From positions 56,032 to 120,031 of the forward strand of contig JAFDVS010000074.1 of the NCBI GenBank assembly GCA_018268935.1: a stretch of 64,000 bases of DNA. The letters are read 5' to 3'. Below the pieces are notes generated by a model. It was not told the DNA's origin. It saw only the letters and a list, made by a program, of their open reading frames with translations, and did no database searches. The number at the start of each line of letters is the position of its first letter. Within the stretch, counting starts at the first letter, position 1. Position numbers and translations under genes: made by a program. The DNA is from Acidobacteriota bacterium. GTDB taxonomy: Bacteria; Acidobacteriota; Terriglobia; Bryobacterales; Bryobacteraceae. Below are positions 1 through 8,280 of this stretch, one piece after another.

Positions 1-1092
1 TCGCAGGTAGCCCTGGCCGTACTCACCGAAAGCGGTACCGGAAAGACAGGCAACACCCGCATCCTGCAGCAGCGCGTTGGCCAGTTCTTTCGATTCGCGG
101 CCCGTGCCCTTGATGTTGGGAAAAGCGTAGAACGCGCCTTCGGGGATATTGCAGCGGAAACCGGGCAGCGCATTCAAGCCGGCCACGAAGGCATCGCGGC
201 GGCGGCGGAATTCGGCCACCATGTGATCCACTTCGGTCTGCGGCCCGGTGAGCGCGGCAAGCCCCGCCCGCTGAGTGAAACTGGCGGTGCAGGAATTGGA
301 ATTCACCATCAGCTTGCTCACCGCTTCAGCCAGCCATGCAGGCATGACTCCGTAGCCGAGACGCCAGCCGGTCATGGCGTAGGTTTTGGAGAACCCATCG
401 AGGATGATGGTCTTTTCCAGCATGCCGGGCTCGGAGGAAATAGAACTCGGTTTCTGACCGAAGTAAATGCGGGTGTAGATTTCGTCGGAGAGCACCATCA
501 GGTTGCGGTCGCGAACCAGGTTGGCGATCTCGACAATATCCTCGTGCGGGATCACGCCGCCGGTGGGATTCTGCGGTGAGTTGAGGATCAGCAATTTCGT
601 TTTGTCACTGATGCTCTTGCGAAGAATATTGAGATCGAAGGAAAAGCTGCGGTCTTCCAGCAACGGGATGGGAACGGGAACGCCGCCGGCAAAGCGGATC
701 ATCGACTCGTAGATCGGAAACCCGGGATTGGGATAGATGACTTCGTCGCCCGGTTCGATGAGGGCCAGAATGGGAAAGAAGATGATGGGTTTGCCGCCGG
801 GCACGATGCACACATTTTCCACGGCGACGGGGATGCCGCGCGTGCTGCTGACGTAATTGGCGATGGCTTGACGGAAATCGGGAAACCCTGGCGTGGGGCC
901 GTAATGCGTCCAGCCTTCATCAAGCGCCTTTTTGCCGGCGTCGATGACGTGTTGCGGGGTCTGAAAATCGGGCTCGCCGATTTCCAGGTGAATAATGGAG
1001 CGGCCTTGCGCTTCCAGCGCCTTGGCACGCTGCAGAACTTCGAATGCGCCTTCCACTAACAGGCGGTTCATGCGGTCGGCTAGTTGGATCAT
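1..1092 (-). CDS. PLP-dependent class I/II aminotransferase, C-terminus cut by window edge
   Basis: Fold-type I aminotransferase transferring an amino group between an amino acid and a 2-oxoacid in the cytoplasm. The 364 visible residues start at an ATG two bases after the stop of the preceding gene. Landmarks in order are the N-terminal HLEIGEPDFQTP segment, the SPQNPTGG cofactor loop, and GFSKTYAMTGWRLGYG, which holds the PLP-binding lysine. Relatives are about 390-400 residues, so some 25-35 C-terminal residues lie outside the window. It is the last gene of a thiolase/OB-fold/aminotransferase run on this strand. The fold is certain, but substrate (aspartate, alanine or aromatic) cannot be set from sequence alone. 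Confidence 0.92.
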   Translation of the reverse strand, partial: MIQLADRMNRLLVEGAFEVLQRAKALEAQGRSIIHLEIGEPDFQTPQHVIDAGKKALDEGWTHYGPTPGFPDFRQAIANYVSSTRGIPVAVENVCIVPGGKPIIFFPILALIEPGDEVIYPNPGFPIYESMIRFAGGVPVPIPLLEDRSFSFDLNILRKSISDKTKLLILNSPQNPTGGVIPHEDIVEIANLVRDRNLMVLSDEIYTRIYFGQKPSSISSEPGMLEKTIILDGFSKTYAMTGWRLGYGVMPAWLAEAVSKLMVNSNSCTASFTQRAGLAALTGPQTEVDHMVAEFRRRRDAFVAGLNALPGFRCNIPEGAFYAFPNIKGTGRESKELANALLQDAGVACLSGTAFGEYGQGYLR

Positions 1093-1093
1093 G

Positions 1094-1312
1094 TTATTTC
1101 TGAAAGACGGGAAATTGATTGCGGTATTCGAGGAAATTCACGCGGTCACCGATGGAGACCTTATCTCCCGCGATGCGCGCCGTGAGACGTCCGCCGCCGT
1201 CGAGAGCGACGATGGCGATCTGGTAGGGTGCTTCGTTGATGTATTGTTCGGGCGGCGAATAAACAGTGGTCTCGGTATAGATGACGCCGGAACCGGGATT
1301 GGTGGTGCTCAT
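1094..1312 (-). CDS. Small OB-fold (DUF35-type) thiolase partner protein
   Basis: A 72-residue protein that looks like only the OB-fold half of the DUF35 family, whose members pair with SCP2-like or archaeal-type thiolases and hold the acyl-CoA substrate in the complex. The segment ARIAGDKVSIGDRVNF is the typical C-terminal OB-fold strand. Family members usually have about 130 residues with a rubredoxin-like zinc ribbon in front; no cysteine occurs here, so the ribbon is absent. Its ATG overlaps the stop of the thiolase gene by 4 bases, which supports translational coupling and a shared complex. Function is inferred from context and the OB-like pattern. Confidence 0.7.
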   Translation of the reverse strand: MSTTNPGSGVIYTETTVYSPPEQYINEAPYQIAIVALDGGGRLTARIAGDKVSIGDRVNFLEYRNQFPVFQK

Positions 1313-2472
1313 GCGGCGGCTCCCAGGATGGTGACGACGCAGGTGGCGCCTGAGCCGCCCAGGTTTTGCGCCAGCCCAAGCGAGTGATGCGCGAGTTGCC
1401 GCTCACCCGCCTGTCCGCGGATCTGCAGGGCGACATCGCACAGTTGCGCCACGCCGGTTGCGCCGACGGGATGCCCTTTGGACTTGAGCCCGCCGCTGGT
1501 ATTCAACGGGCGCTCGCCTCCCAGCGAAGTGTGGCCATCAAAGCAGTAAGGGCCGCCTTCTCCTTTGGGACAGAAGCCGAGATCCTCACTGGCGATGATC
1601 TCGGCGATGGTGAAGCAATCGTGGAGCTCAGCGAATTGAATATCTTTGGCGGAGACTCCAGCCATGCGGTAGGCTTTCTCACCGGCCTTGGCAACAGCGG
1701 CGAAGGTGGTGATGTCTTCTTTTTCGTCGAGTGCGAGACGGTCGGAGGTTTGCGCGATGCCGAGCACGCGCACGGGCTGAGACGTGAATTCAGCGGCACG
1801 CTCCAACGGCACGATGAGCACTGCGGCAGCGCCATCGCTGATCAGCGAGCAATCGTAAAGAGTGAGCGGATCGGCGACCGGCTTGCCCTTGAGCGCCTGC
1901 TCCAGCGTGATCAGCTTCTTCAAATGAGCATCAGGATTCTTCGCCCCGTTGGCATGGTTCTTTACCGCGACCGAAGCCAGATGCTCGCGCGTGGTGCCGT
2001 AGACGTGCATGTGGCGCCGGGCGATCATGGCGAACAAAGCGGGGAAGGTCGCCCCCGCGCGGATTTCGCCGCACAGGTCGCCGGCGGATGCCAGGATCTC
2101 GGTGACCTTCGGTGTCGGTTGCGAAGTCATCTTCTCCACACCGGCGGCAAGCACCACATCGTAGATCCCTGCAGCAACGCTCGACCATGCGTGAAAGAAC
2201 GCCGACCCGCTGGAGGCGCAGGCGGCTTCAAAGCGCGTGCAAGGCACTCCCGTAATTCCTGCCCCGGAAGCCACGAACGGAGCGAGGTGATTCTGCCCCA
2301 CGAACGAAGGCCCGGCGAAATTGCCGAGATAGAAAGCTTCCACTTGCGCGGGTGTGCAATGCGCGTCTTTGAGGGCTTTTTCGATGGCTTCGGTGGTGAG
2401 GGAACGAAGGTCGCGATCGGGGAACGCGCCGAAGGGCGTTTTCCCGACCCCTACGATAGCAACGGGTCGCAT
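1309..2472 (-). CDS. Thiolase family acyl-CoA acetyltransferase
   Basis: Condensing or cleaving enzyme of the thiolase superfamily, acting on acyl-CoA thioesters in the cytoplasm. The 387 residues match the family's usual 380-400. The acyl-accepting cysteine is Cys85 in EAACASSG. ELHDCFTIAEI carries the HDCF motif of the SCP-x/archaeal thiolase branch, and GGLKSKGHPVGATG supplies the C-terminal glycine-rich catalytic loop. The start ATG is at the 5' end of the run and the stop overlaps the OB-fold gene by ATGA. HDCF plus a DUF35-type partner points to the SCP2/acetyl-CoA acetyltransferase type rather than a FadA-type beta-oxidation thiolase; the natural substrate is unknown. Confidence 0.9.
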   Translation of the reverse strand: MRPVAIVGVGKTPFGAFPDRDLRSLTTEAIEKALKDAHCTPAQVEAFYLGNFAGPSFVGQNHLAPFVASGAGITGVPCTRFEAACASSGSAFFHAWSSVAAGIYDVVLAAGVEKMTSQPTPKVTEILASAGDLCGEIRAGATFPALFAMIARRHMHVYGTTREHLASVAVKNHANGAKNPDAHLKKLITLEQALKGKPVADPLTLYDCSLISDGAAAVLIVPLERAAEFTSQPVRVLGIAQTSDRLALDEKEDITTFAAVAKAGEKAYRMAGVSAKDIQFAELHDCFTIAEIIASEDLGFCPKGEGGPYCFDGHTSLGGERPLNTSGGLKSKGHPVGATGVAQLCDVALQIRGQAGERQLAHHSLGLAQNLGGSGATCVVTILGAAA

Positions 2473-2481
2473 ACCTTCATG

Positions 2482-2709
2482 TTACCTGCCCTGTTTCTTC
2501 TTTTCGAGGTTCCACAGACCGCGCGAGATCACACGGCCGCAGAACGGGCAGTAATTGAGCCCCACGTAGCTGGGGCGGGAGTCGCCGAAGACAAGGTGAT
2601 ATTCGGTGTCGATTTCCGTAATGATGCGCCCGTCGCGGAGCGAGTGCATGGGGCCGACTCGTACCATATCGCGGTCGATCAGATCCTGAAGTTCCGTGCA
2701 GCAGACCAT
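2482..2709 (-). CDS. Small CPFC-motif protein, unknown function
   Basis: A 75-residue soluble protein with no signal peptide. The C-terminal half contains LNYCPFCGRVISRGLW, in which CPFCG could be half of a zinc-binding site. A second cysteine pair is VCCT at the extreme N-terminus, so one zinc could be bound by both pairs. It sits 9 bases upstream of the thiolase on the same strand and faces the divergent gene at 2772. I do not recognise a named family. Coding support is a sensible start, tight spacing, and the non-random CPFCG motif. Confidence 0.65.
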   Translation of the reverse strand: MVCCTELQDLIDRDMVRVGPMHSLRDGRIITEIDTEYHLVFGDSRPSYVGLNYCPFCGRVISRGLWNLEKKKQGR

Positions 2710-2771
2710 GCGGGTATTCTTTCACGCAGGCGGGGAGCAAGGCAAAGGTTTCGCCGTGTAGAATCGTGCTC

Positions 2772-3320
2772 ATGAAACTCACGCTGATGATGACGATAGC
2801 CGCGATTCTGGCCGCGCCCGTATTCGCGGAACGCACCAAGAAAGAGCTGGTGAAGGCAACCACGCCCGAACAGGATGCAAAGGAAAACAGCGACGCGGTG
2901 CCGGACGTGTATGCCATCCCGGCGCAAATCAAGAATGTGTTGATCCTGCGCTTCAAGTACAAGGCGGACCTGCTCGCCGGGATTGAAGAGATGGTGAAGA
3001 AGAACAAGATCCGCAACGCGGTGTTTCTTTCCGGAATCGGATCTGTCCGCAACTCCCACATTCACGGAGTGAGCAATCGCACCTTTCCTTCAAAAAACAT
3101 GTTTGTGAAAGATGATTCAAACCCCGCGGATATCATCAGCATCAACGGCTACGTAATCGAAGGGCGGGTGCATGCCCACATGACGCTGGCCGACGATGAG
3201 AAAGCATTCGGCGGGCATATTGAACCGGGGAATCCCGTGTTTACGTTTGCCATCGTGACGCTGGGGATTCTGGAAGACAACGTAACCCTGGACAAAGTGG
3301 ACGACAAGACGTATCGCTAA
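2772..3320 (+). CDS. Secreted PPC/DUF296-domain protein
   Basis: The first 20 or so residues (MKLTLMMTIAAILAAPVFAE) form a Sec signal peptide. The mature part is a PPC (PCC, DUF296) domain, recognised by GRVHAHMTLADDEKAFGGH followed by hydrophobic VFTFAIVTLGI. In this family the histidines of the HxH and GGH motifs lie at a possible metal site, and the domain forms trimers. The domain is best known from plant AT-hook proteins and as a stand-alone cytoplasmic bacterial protein; here it is exported. ATG at 2772 was preferred to the in-frame GTG at 2766 because it begins the signal peptide cleanly. Biochemical function is unknown. Confidence 0.8.
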   Translation: MKLTLMMTIAAILAAPVFAERTKKELVKATTPEQDAKENSDAVPDVYAIPAQIKNVLILRFKYKADLLAGIEEMVKKNKIRNAVFLSGIGSVRNSHIHGVSNRTFPSKNMFVKDDSNPADIISINGYVIEGRVHAHMTLADDEKAFGGHIEPGNPVFTFAIVTLGILEDNVTLDKVDDKTYR

Positions 3321-4624
3321 CGCGGGCGCGCACCGGGGCGGCGGCGCTGCGTTGTCACTTCAAATGCGCCGATGGTTGGCGGACGGGCCCAGGGCTTGCC
3401 TTCGAGATCGGGCGCGTTGATCGCGGGCATTGGCCTGCCGGCTCCGCGGGCGGGGCTATCGGCAGCAATGCGCGGGTCGTTGCCGGCAGTGTTGGCAAGA
3501 AGCGGATCGCGCTGGATGATGGAACTGGTTTCCGGTGGGATGTTATTGCCGAGGTTGGGACCGGCCCACGCCGGGCTTTGGTCAGTGGCGTACCAAAGAT
3601 TCGAGGCGAAGAGAAACGTTTCCGGAGCCGTGTCCGCACCGACGTTGACGAAGGTGCGAATGTCGCCCATCTTGAACTGGATGATGTTGTTCACGAACTG
3701 TCCGTTGCGCGAAGGAGCAAAGCGCGGCGCTTTCGTTTCCTGCAGAATACGGACCACCCAGCTCTTCGGATCGACGATGGTGTTGTGGGCGAACAGACAG
3801 CCATCGCAGCCCACATAGGCAATGTTCGTGCCGCTCATGGCGCCGTTGCGGAGGAAGAGGTTGGCGATGACGCGGATGCGTGCGGCTTCGTGTGGTGCGT
3901 CGATAGGCCGGAAGAACGGCAGATCCGTTGAGCCGCCTGCATTCACCGCACGTCCGGGGATGTCGGAGAAAACATTGCCGTGGATCAGAACATCGGAACT
4001 GCCACCCTTGGTCTGCACCCCGCTGGCGACGGTGTCATGAAAGTAGTTGCCCGTGATGATGCCGTCGTGGCAGCCGACCATGTCGATGATCTCGCCACGA
4101 TTGCAGCCTGAAACATTGGTCTTCGTCACCAGAAATTTGTCGACGCCGGAGAGCTTGATGCAATCATTGTTGCCGCCGGACCCGGACCCGGCGATGGTGA
4201 GATTGCGGAGGATGAGATGTTCCGTGGGAGTTTCGTAAGACCCGCCATCGTCAATATTGATGGCGTGTGTCGTGGAACCGCGCAACGTCAGCCCCTCAAT
4301 CACGACGTAGCGGAGATCGCTACCGGCAAGGATGATGGAGGACCCGGCCGCGTCGAGCGTGACATCGCCTTCACCCGATATCGCGATCGGTTTGCCGGGT
4401 TCGCCTTTGAGGCCGGTGAGCGAGGTGGCGCCTTTGTAAGTGCCGGCGTGCAGCACGATACGTGTGCCAGGCGTCGCCTCGCGCACGGCGCGTTGCAGTG
4501 TATCTCCTCCGGGACTGACGTGCAGAGTGCGGGTATACACGATGCCCGTGTCGAAGGGCTCGGGCAGGGTTTGAGAGTACAGCGCCAGCGCCGGAACAAT
4601 CAGCAGTAATCCTGTTTTATGCAT
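3317..4624 (-). CDS. Secreted right-handed beta-helix protein (pectate-lyase-like fold)
   Basis: Predicted 435-residue extracytoplasmic protein. A short hydrophobic leader (MHKTGLLLIVPALALYSQ) precedes VSPGGDTLQRAVREATPGT, the usual N-terminal cap of parallel beta-helix proteins of the pectate lyase/DUF1565 group. Many short turns such as ITGNYFHD, VLIHGNVF, FVNNIIQ and FAHNTIVD are the repeating rungs with stacked asparagines. Such proteins bind or cleave polysaccharides; catalytic residues cannot be assigned. ATG at 4624 was chosen over longer upstream frames because it begins the signal peptide. The gene diverges from the one at 4692 and its last 4 bases overlap the end of the gene before it on the opposite strand. 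Confidence 0.82.
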   Translation of the reverse strand: MHKTGLLLIVPALALYSQTLPEPFDTGIVYTRTLHVSPGGDTLQRAVREATPGTRIVLHAGTYKGATSLTGLKGEPGKPIAISGEGDVTLDAAGSSIILAGSDLRYVVIEGLTLRGSTTHAINIDDGGSYETPTEHLILRNLTIAGSGSGGNNDCIKLSGVDKFLVTKTNVSGCNRGEIIDMVGCHDGIITGNYFHDTVASGVQTKGGSSDVLIHGNVFSDIPGRAVNAGGSTDLPFFRPIDAPHEAARIRVIANLFLRNGAMSGTNIAYVGCDGCLFAHNTIVDPKSWVVRILQETKAPRFAPSRNGQFVNNIIQFKMGDIRTFVNVGADTAPETFLFASNLWYATDQSPAWAGPNLGNNIPPETSSIIQRDPLLANTAGNDPRIAADSPARGAGRPMPAINAPDLEGKPWARPPTIGAFEVTTQRRRPGARPR

Positions 4625-4691
4625 CGTGGTGGGCCTTGCGCCGTCAAGTGTAGCATTGAGGGCGATGTATACTGCACTGAAAGGTGAGCGC

Positions 4692-5558
4692 ATGAAATTG
4701 ATCAGCCGTCGATCGCTGCTTTCGAGCATTCCCGCGGCCGCGCTATTGAGCGGGGCGCAGAATAATCCACTGCCGAACCGTCCCAAGGTGCCTGGGACTT
4801 TGAGTCTGCGGGCAAGGCGCAGGACGAAAACGGGCGGGCCGTCGGAAGAAACGCTGCAATGGCCCGTGGCGAAGACGGCAATCGTCATTTGCGACATGTG
4901 GAACGGGCATCATTGCCAGTTGTCGGCGCAACGGGTAGCGGTGATGGCTCCACGGATGAACAAGGTGATCACCGCGGCGCGGAGCAACGGCGTGATGATC
5001 ATCCATTCACCCAGCGACACGATGAAGTTCTATGAGGGCACACCGCATCGCGAGCGGATGAAAAACGCTCCCACTGCGAAATCGCCGTTTCCCATCATCA
5101 ACCGTTGCCCGCGTGTGCCCGATGAAGAGCGTAATTTCCCCATCGACGATGCGGCCGGCGGCTGTGATGATCCGGTGGTGACGCCGTTCAGTGGGCCGCC
5201 CTATCCGTGGTCGCGGGAGCATCCGGCCATCGACGTGATCGGATTCGATGGCGTCAGCGAGAGCGGGCAGGAGATTTACAATTTCTGCAAACAGGAAGGC
5301 ATCGACAAGATCGTGCTGATGGGCGTGCATACGAACATCTGCATTCTCAATCGCGGCTTCGGAGCGCGGCAGATGACCAGGCTGGGCTTCGACGTGGTGT
5401 TGGCGCGCGACCTGACCGACGCGATGTACGATCCACGGACGCGCCCCTTTGTGAGCCACACGCGCGGCACGGAGTTAGTGATTGAACACATTGAACGCAC
5501 CTGGTGCGCATCCATCCTAAGCGAAGATCTGACGCGCGTCGTGCCGGGCTCGGCTTAG
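4692..5558 (+). CDS. Exported isochorismatase-like cysteine hydrolase
   Basis: A 288-residue protein with an N-terminal SRRSLLSSIPAAALLSG segment that looks like a twin-arginine export leader. The body is an isochorismatase-like hydrolase: Asp68 in AIVICDMWNGHHC is the catalytic aspartate and Cys217 in GVHTNICILNRGFG the nucleophile position of the family. Relatives hydrolyse amides (nicotinamidase, N-carbamoyl amides) or vinyl ethers. A long insert between residues about 115 and 180 makes it larger than typical 200-residue members. AAGGTGAG lies just upstream of the chosen ATG. The substrate is not predictable. It is convergent with the cytochrome gene, sharing 4 bases at the stops. Confidence 0.85.
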   Translation: MKLISRRSLLSSIPAAALLSGAQNNPLPNRPKVPGTLSLRARRRTKTGGPSEETLQWPVAKTAIVICDMWNGHHCQLSAQRVAVMAPRMNKVITAARSNGVMIIHSPSDTMKFYEGTPHRERMKNAPTAKSPFPIINRCPRVPDEERNFPIDDAAGGCDDPVVTPFSGPPYPWSREHPAIDVIGFDGVSESGQEIYNFCKQEGIDKIVLMGVHTNICILNRGFGARQMTRLGFDVVLARDLTDAMYDPRTRPFVSHTRGTELVIEHIERTWCASILSEDLTRVVPGSA

Positions 5559-6577
5559 CGAGGGCGAAGCTTCGCACCGTTGCCGTAAACGCCGATCCAG
5601 TGGTTAGTGAAGCGCAGCGGAGGTTGTGGAGTGACGGCGGGCATATGGCAATCGACACAGTTCGTGCGGGCTTCGCCGGCGCTGTGCTTCGGCTTGGCAT
5701 GACAGGCCGCGCATCGTTGATTGTATGAGGCCAGGCTGCGGTTGAGCGGGGTGTGCGGATCGTGACACGTGAGGCAACTGAGCTTGCCCTTGCTCTTCGT
5801 GAAGCATGCGCTCTGGCTGAGATACACAGGCTGATGGCGCACGTTCCAGGCGTAATTCCAATCGATGGCGGCGCCGTTGGAAGCAGGGGGCCGATGGCAG
5901 CGCCCGCAAGCGGTGTTCAGTGCAGTGGGCGAAAGTCGCTTGGGGTTGTCGATGTTTTTGCGGCTCGGGTTGGCGATGTGCCCGGCGCCGGCGCCATGAC
6001 AGGCTTCACAGCGAACCCCGTGCTCAGTGGGCTGCAGTGTGCGATCGGCAGTGATGCGCACTGGGCCAGTGGAGTGGCATTCGAAGCAGCCGAGAATACC
6101 CGTTTGGGGGTCAGTGGTTTTGTAAGGCAGGCCGATGGCTTCGGCCAAAGTCTTGGGAGCAAGCGCATCGTGACCCGCGGTGGGGGCCATCTTGGAGATC
6201 GCGGAATACCAGGTGTGGTGATGCTCCAGGTACCAGTCTTCATCGATCCGCGTAACAAACGTCACTGCCTGATCACCAGCGCCGAAGGCCCATTCCACGG
6301 GGATGTCGATGGTGTTCTTCTGATCATACCCTTGCGCACGGAGCTTCCCGCCAACCATGGTGTAGCGAAGCTGAAAGGAAGGCGGACGCGTCATCCAGGA
6401 GGTGGAAAATTTCGCCGCCAGCGGATGCAGTTCCGCAGGATGAAGAGACTTCGCGTGAGCCGTAGCGGACTGCTGTGCCGACTCCTTCGGATGACAGGCA
6501 GCACACGTTTTCGCACCGGCGAAGTGCGAGGACTGTGCGGCGCAGGTCGCAAGCAGAGTGAGGAAGAGTTGCAGCAA
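5555..6577 (-). CDS. Heptaheme c-type cytochrome
   Basis: Periplasmic or surface electron carrier. A short signal peptide (MLQLFLTLLATCAAQ) is followed by seven CxxCH haem-attachment motifs with first cysteines at residues 25, 164, 190, 224, 268, 289 and 307. The gap between motifs 1 and 2 is a beta-rich region (YTMVGGKLRAQGY). This layout resembles cytochrome c554/DmsE-like multihaem proteins of acidobacteria and planctomycetes. Upstream of the first usable codon the frame hits a stop after three sense codons, so the start is a TTG at 6577 with no clear ribosome binding site. The electron partner is not identified in the neighbourhood. Confidence 0.88.
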   Translation of the reverse strand: MLQLFLTLLATCAAQSSHFAGAKTCAACHPKESAQQSATAHAKSLHPAELHPLAAKFSTSWMTRPPSFQLRYTMVGGKLRAQGYDQKNTIDIPVEWAFGAGDQAVTFVTRIDEDWYLEHHHTWYSAISKMAPTAGHDALAPKTLAEAIGLPYKTTDPQTGILGCFECHSTGPVRITADRTLQPTEHGVRCEACHGAGAGHIANPSRKNIDNPKRLSPTALNTACGRCHRPPASNGAAIDWNYAWNVRHQPVYLSQSACFTKSKGKLSCLTCHDPHTPLNRSLASYNQRCAACHAKPKHSAGEARTNCVDCHMPAVTPQPPLRFTNHWIGVYGNGAKLRPR

Positions 6578-6624
6578 CGATGCCCATTATAGGCTTCGCA
6601 TCGCTTACATTAAAGGTGATTGCT

Positions 6625-8274
6625 ATGAGCTTTCGTAATGTTTGTGTCTTCCTCGCAACTGGCGCATTGCTGGTTGCAGCGCCTCGCCAATCGGATGTGG
6701 TGATTTATGGATGCACGTCGGGCGCGATGACCGCCGCTGTGCAAGTGAAAAAGATGGGCAAGTCAGTGCAACTGGTGTGCCCGGAAAAGCATCTGGGCGG
6801 GCTGACTGCCGGTGGTCTGGGATGGACAGACTCCGGAAACAAAGGTGTCATCGGCGGCCTGTCGCGCGAGTTCTACCATCGCGTTTGGCGCGAGTATGAG
6901 AAGCCGGAAACATGGAAATGGCAGACGCGCGACCAGTTCGGCAATAAAGGCCAGGGCACGGAAGCCATCGATAAAGATGCGCGCACCATGTGGATCTTTG
7001 AGCCGCATGTGGCCGAGCATGTGTACGAAGAATGGATGAAAGAACTGAAGATCCCGATCGTGCGCAATGCCTGGCTCGATCGCGCTAAAGGAGTCAAGAA
7101 GACGGGAGATCGCATCACTTCGATCCGCACTCTGGACGGCAAGGAGTACGCGGCAAAGATGTTTCTCGACGCCACCTATGAAGGCGATCTGATGGCCGCG
7201 GCTGGCGTGGAATATCACGTCGGGCGCGAATCGCAGAAGACGTATGGAGAGAAGTGGAATGGCGTGCAGACGGGCGTGCTGCATCACCGGCATCACTTTG
7301 GAGCCGTAAAGACGCCGATTTCACCCTACGTGGTGCCCGGCGATCCGAAGAGCGGCATACTGCCGCGCATCAGCAAAGAACATCCCGGCGAATATGGCGA
7401 AGGCGATAAGAAGGTGCAAGCCTACTGCTACCGCATGTGCCTGACGAAAGTCCCGGAGAATCGCCTTCCCTTCCCCAAGCCGGCCAAGTACGATGCGAAG
7501 CAATACGAACTGCTGCTGCGCGTTTTCGAGGCCGGATGGCGGGAAACGTTCCAGAAATACGATCCCATTCCGAACGGCAAAACCGACACCAATAATCACG
7601 GGCCGTTCAGCACCGACAACATCGGCATGAACTACGACTATCCCGACGCAACCTATGAGCGGCGGAAGGCGATTTGGGACGAGCATCGCGAATACCAGCA
7701 GGGGTTGCTCTACTTCATGGCCAACGATCCGCGGATGCCGGAGGACGTGAGAAAGGCCGTAGCCGAATGGGGTCTGGCGAAGGACGAGTTCAAGGACAAC
7801 GGCAATTGGCCGCATCAGATGTACATTCGCGAAGCGCGGCGCATGATCGGCAAATACGTCATGACGGAGCATGAGCTCACGAAGAAGCGGCCGACTCCCG
7901 AATCCGTTGGCATGGGCTCCTACACCATCGACTCCCACAACATCCAGCGCTATATCACGCCGGAGGGCTATGTGCAGAACGAAGGCGATATCGGCGTGAG
8001 CACGAACGGGCCTTATCAGATCTCGTACGGTTCGCTAGTGCCGAAAAAGGGGCAGGCGGCGAATCTGCTTGTGCCGGTGTGTTTGTCCAGTTCGCACATT
8101 GCCTATGGGTCCATCCGCATGGAGCCGGTGTTCATGATCCTGGGCCAATCCGCGGCCACCGCGGCGGTGATGGCGATGGACGGCGGGGTCGCGGTGCAGG
8201 ACGTGCCTTATGAGAAACTGCGGGAACGGCTATTGGCCGACGGGCAGGTGCTGGAGTTTAAGCGGGTACAATGA
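6625..8274 (+). CDS. Secreted FAD-dependent oxidoreductase (FAD_oxidored family)
   Basis: 549 residues beginning with a signal peptide (SFRNVCVFLATGALLVAA). The mature N-terminus has SDVVIYGCTSGAMTAAVQ, a variant of the GxGxxG dinucleotide loop, then GGLTAGGLGWTDSG, typical of the large FAD_oxidored (PF12831) family common in Solibacter, Planctomycetes and Bacteroidetes. The C-terminal SYGSLVPKKGQAANLLVP and SSHIAYGSIRMEP complete the FAD fold. Substrate unknown; relatives are often linked to polysaccharide or xenobiotic breakdown. ATG at 6625 has AAAGGTGAT in front of it and starts the signal peptide, so the longer frame from 6580 was not used. Divergent from the cytochrome gene. Confidence 0.88.
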   Translation: MSFRNVCVFLATGALLVAAPRQSDVVIYGCTSGAMTAAVQVKKMGKSVQLVCPEKHLGGLTAGGLGWTDSGNKGVIGGLSREFYHRVWREYEKPETWKWQTRDQFGNKGQGTEAIDKDARTMWIFEPHVAEHVYEEWMKELKIPIVRNAWLDRAKGVKKTGDRITSIRTLDGKEYAAKMFLDATYEGDLMAAAGVEYHVGRESQKTYGEKWNGVQTGVLHHRHHFGAVKTPISPYVVPGDPKSGILPRISKEHPGEYGEGDKKVQAYCYRMCLTKVPENRLPFPKPAKYDAKQYELLLRVFEAGWRETFQKYDPIPNGKTDTNNHGPFSTDNIGMNYDYPDATYERRKAIWDEHREYQQGLLYFMANDPRMPEDVRKAVAEWGLAKDEFKDNGNWPHQMYIREARRMIGKYVMTEHELTKKRPTPESVGMGSYTIDSHNIQRYITPEGYVQNEGDIGVSTNGPYQISYGSLVPKKGQAANLLVPVCLSSSHIAYGSIRMEPVFMILGQSAATAAVMAMDGGVAVQDVPYEKLRERLLADGQVLEFKRVQ

Positions 8275-8280
8275 GAGCGA

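Noticed and set aside
1366..2775. Long open plus-strand frame across the thiolase
   Set aside because: No motif; the thiolase frame on the minus strand has catalytic residues.
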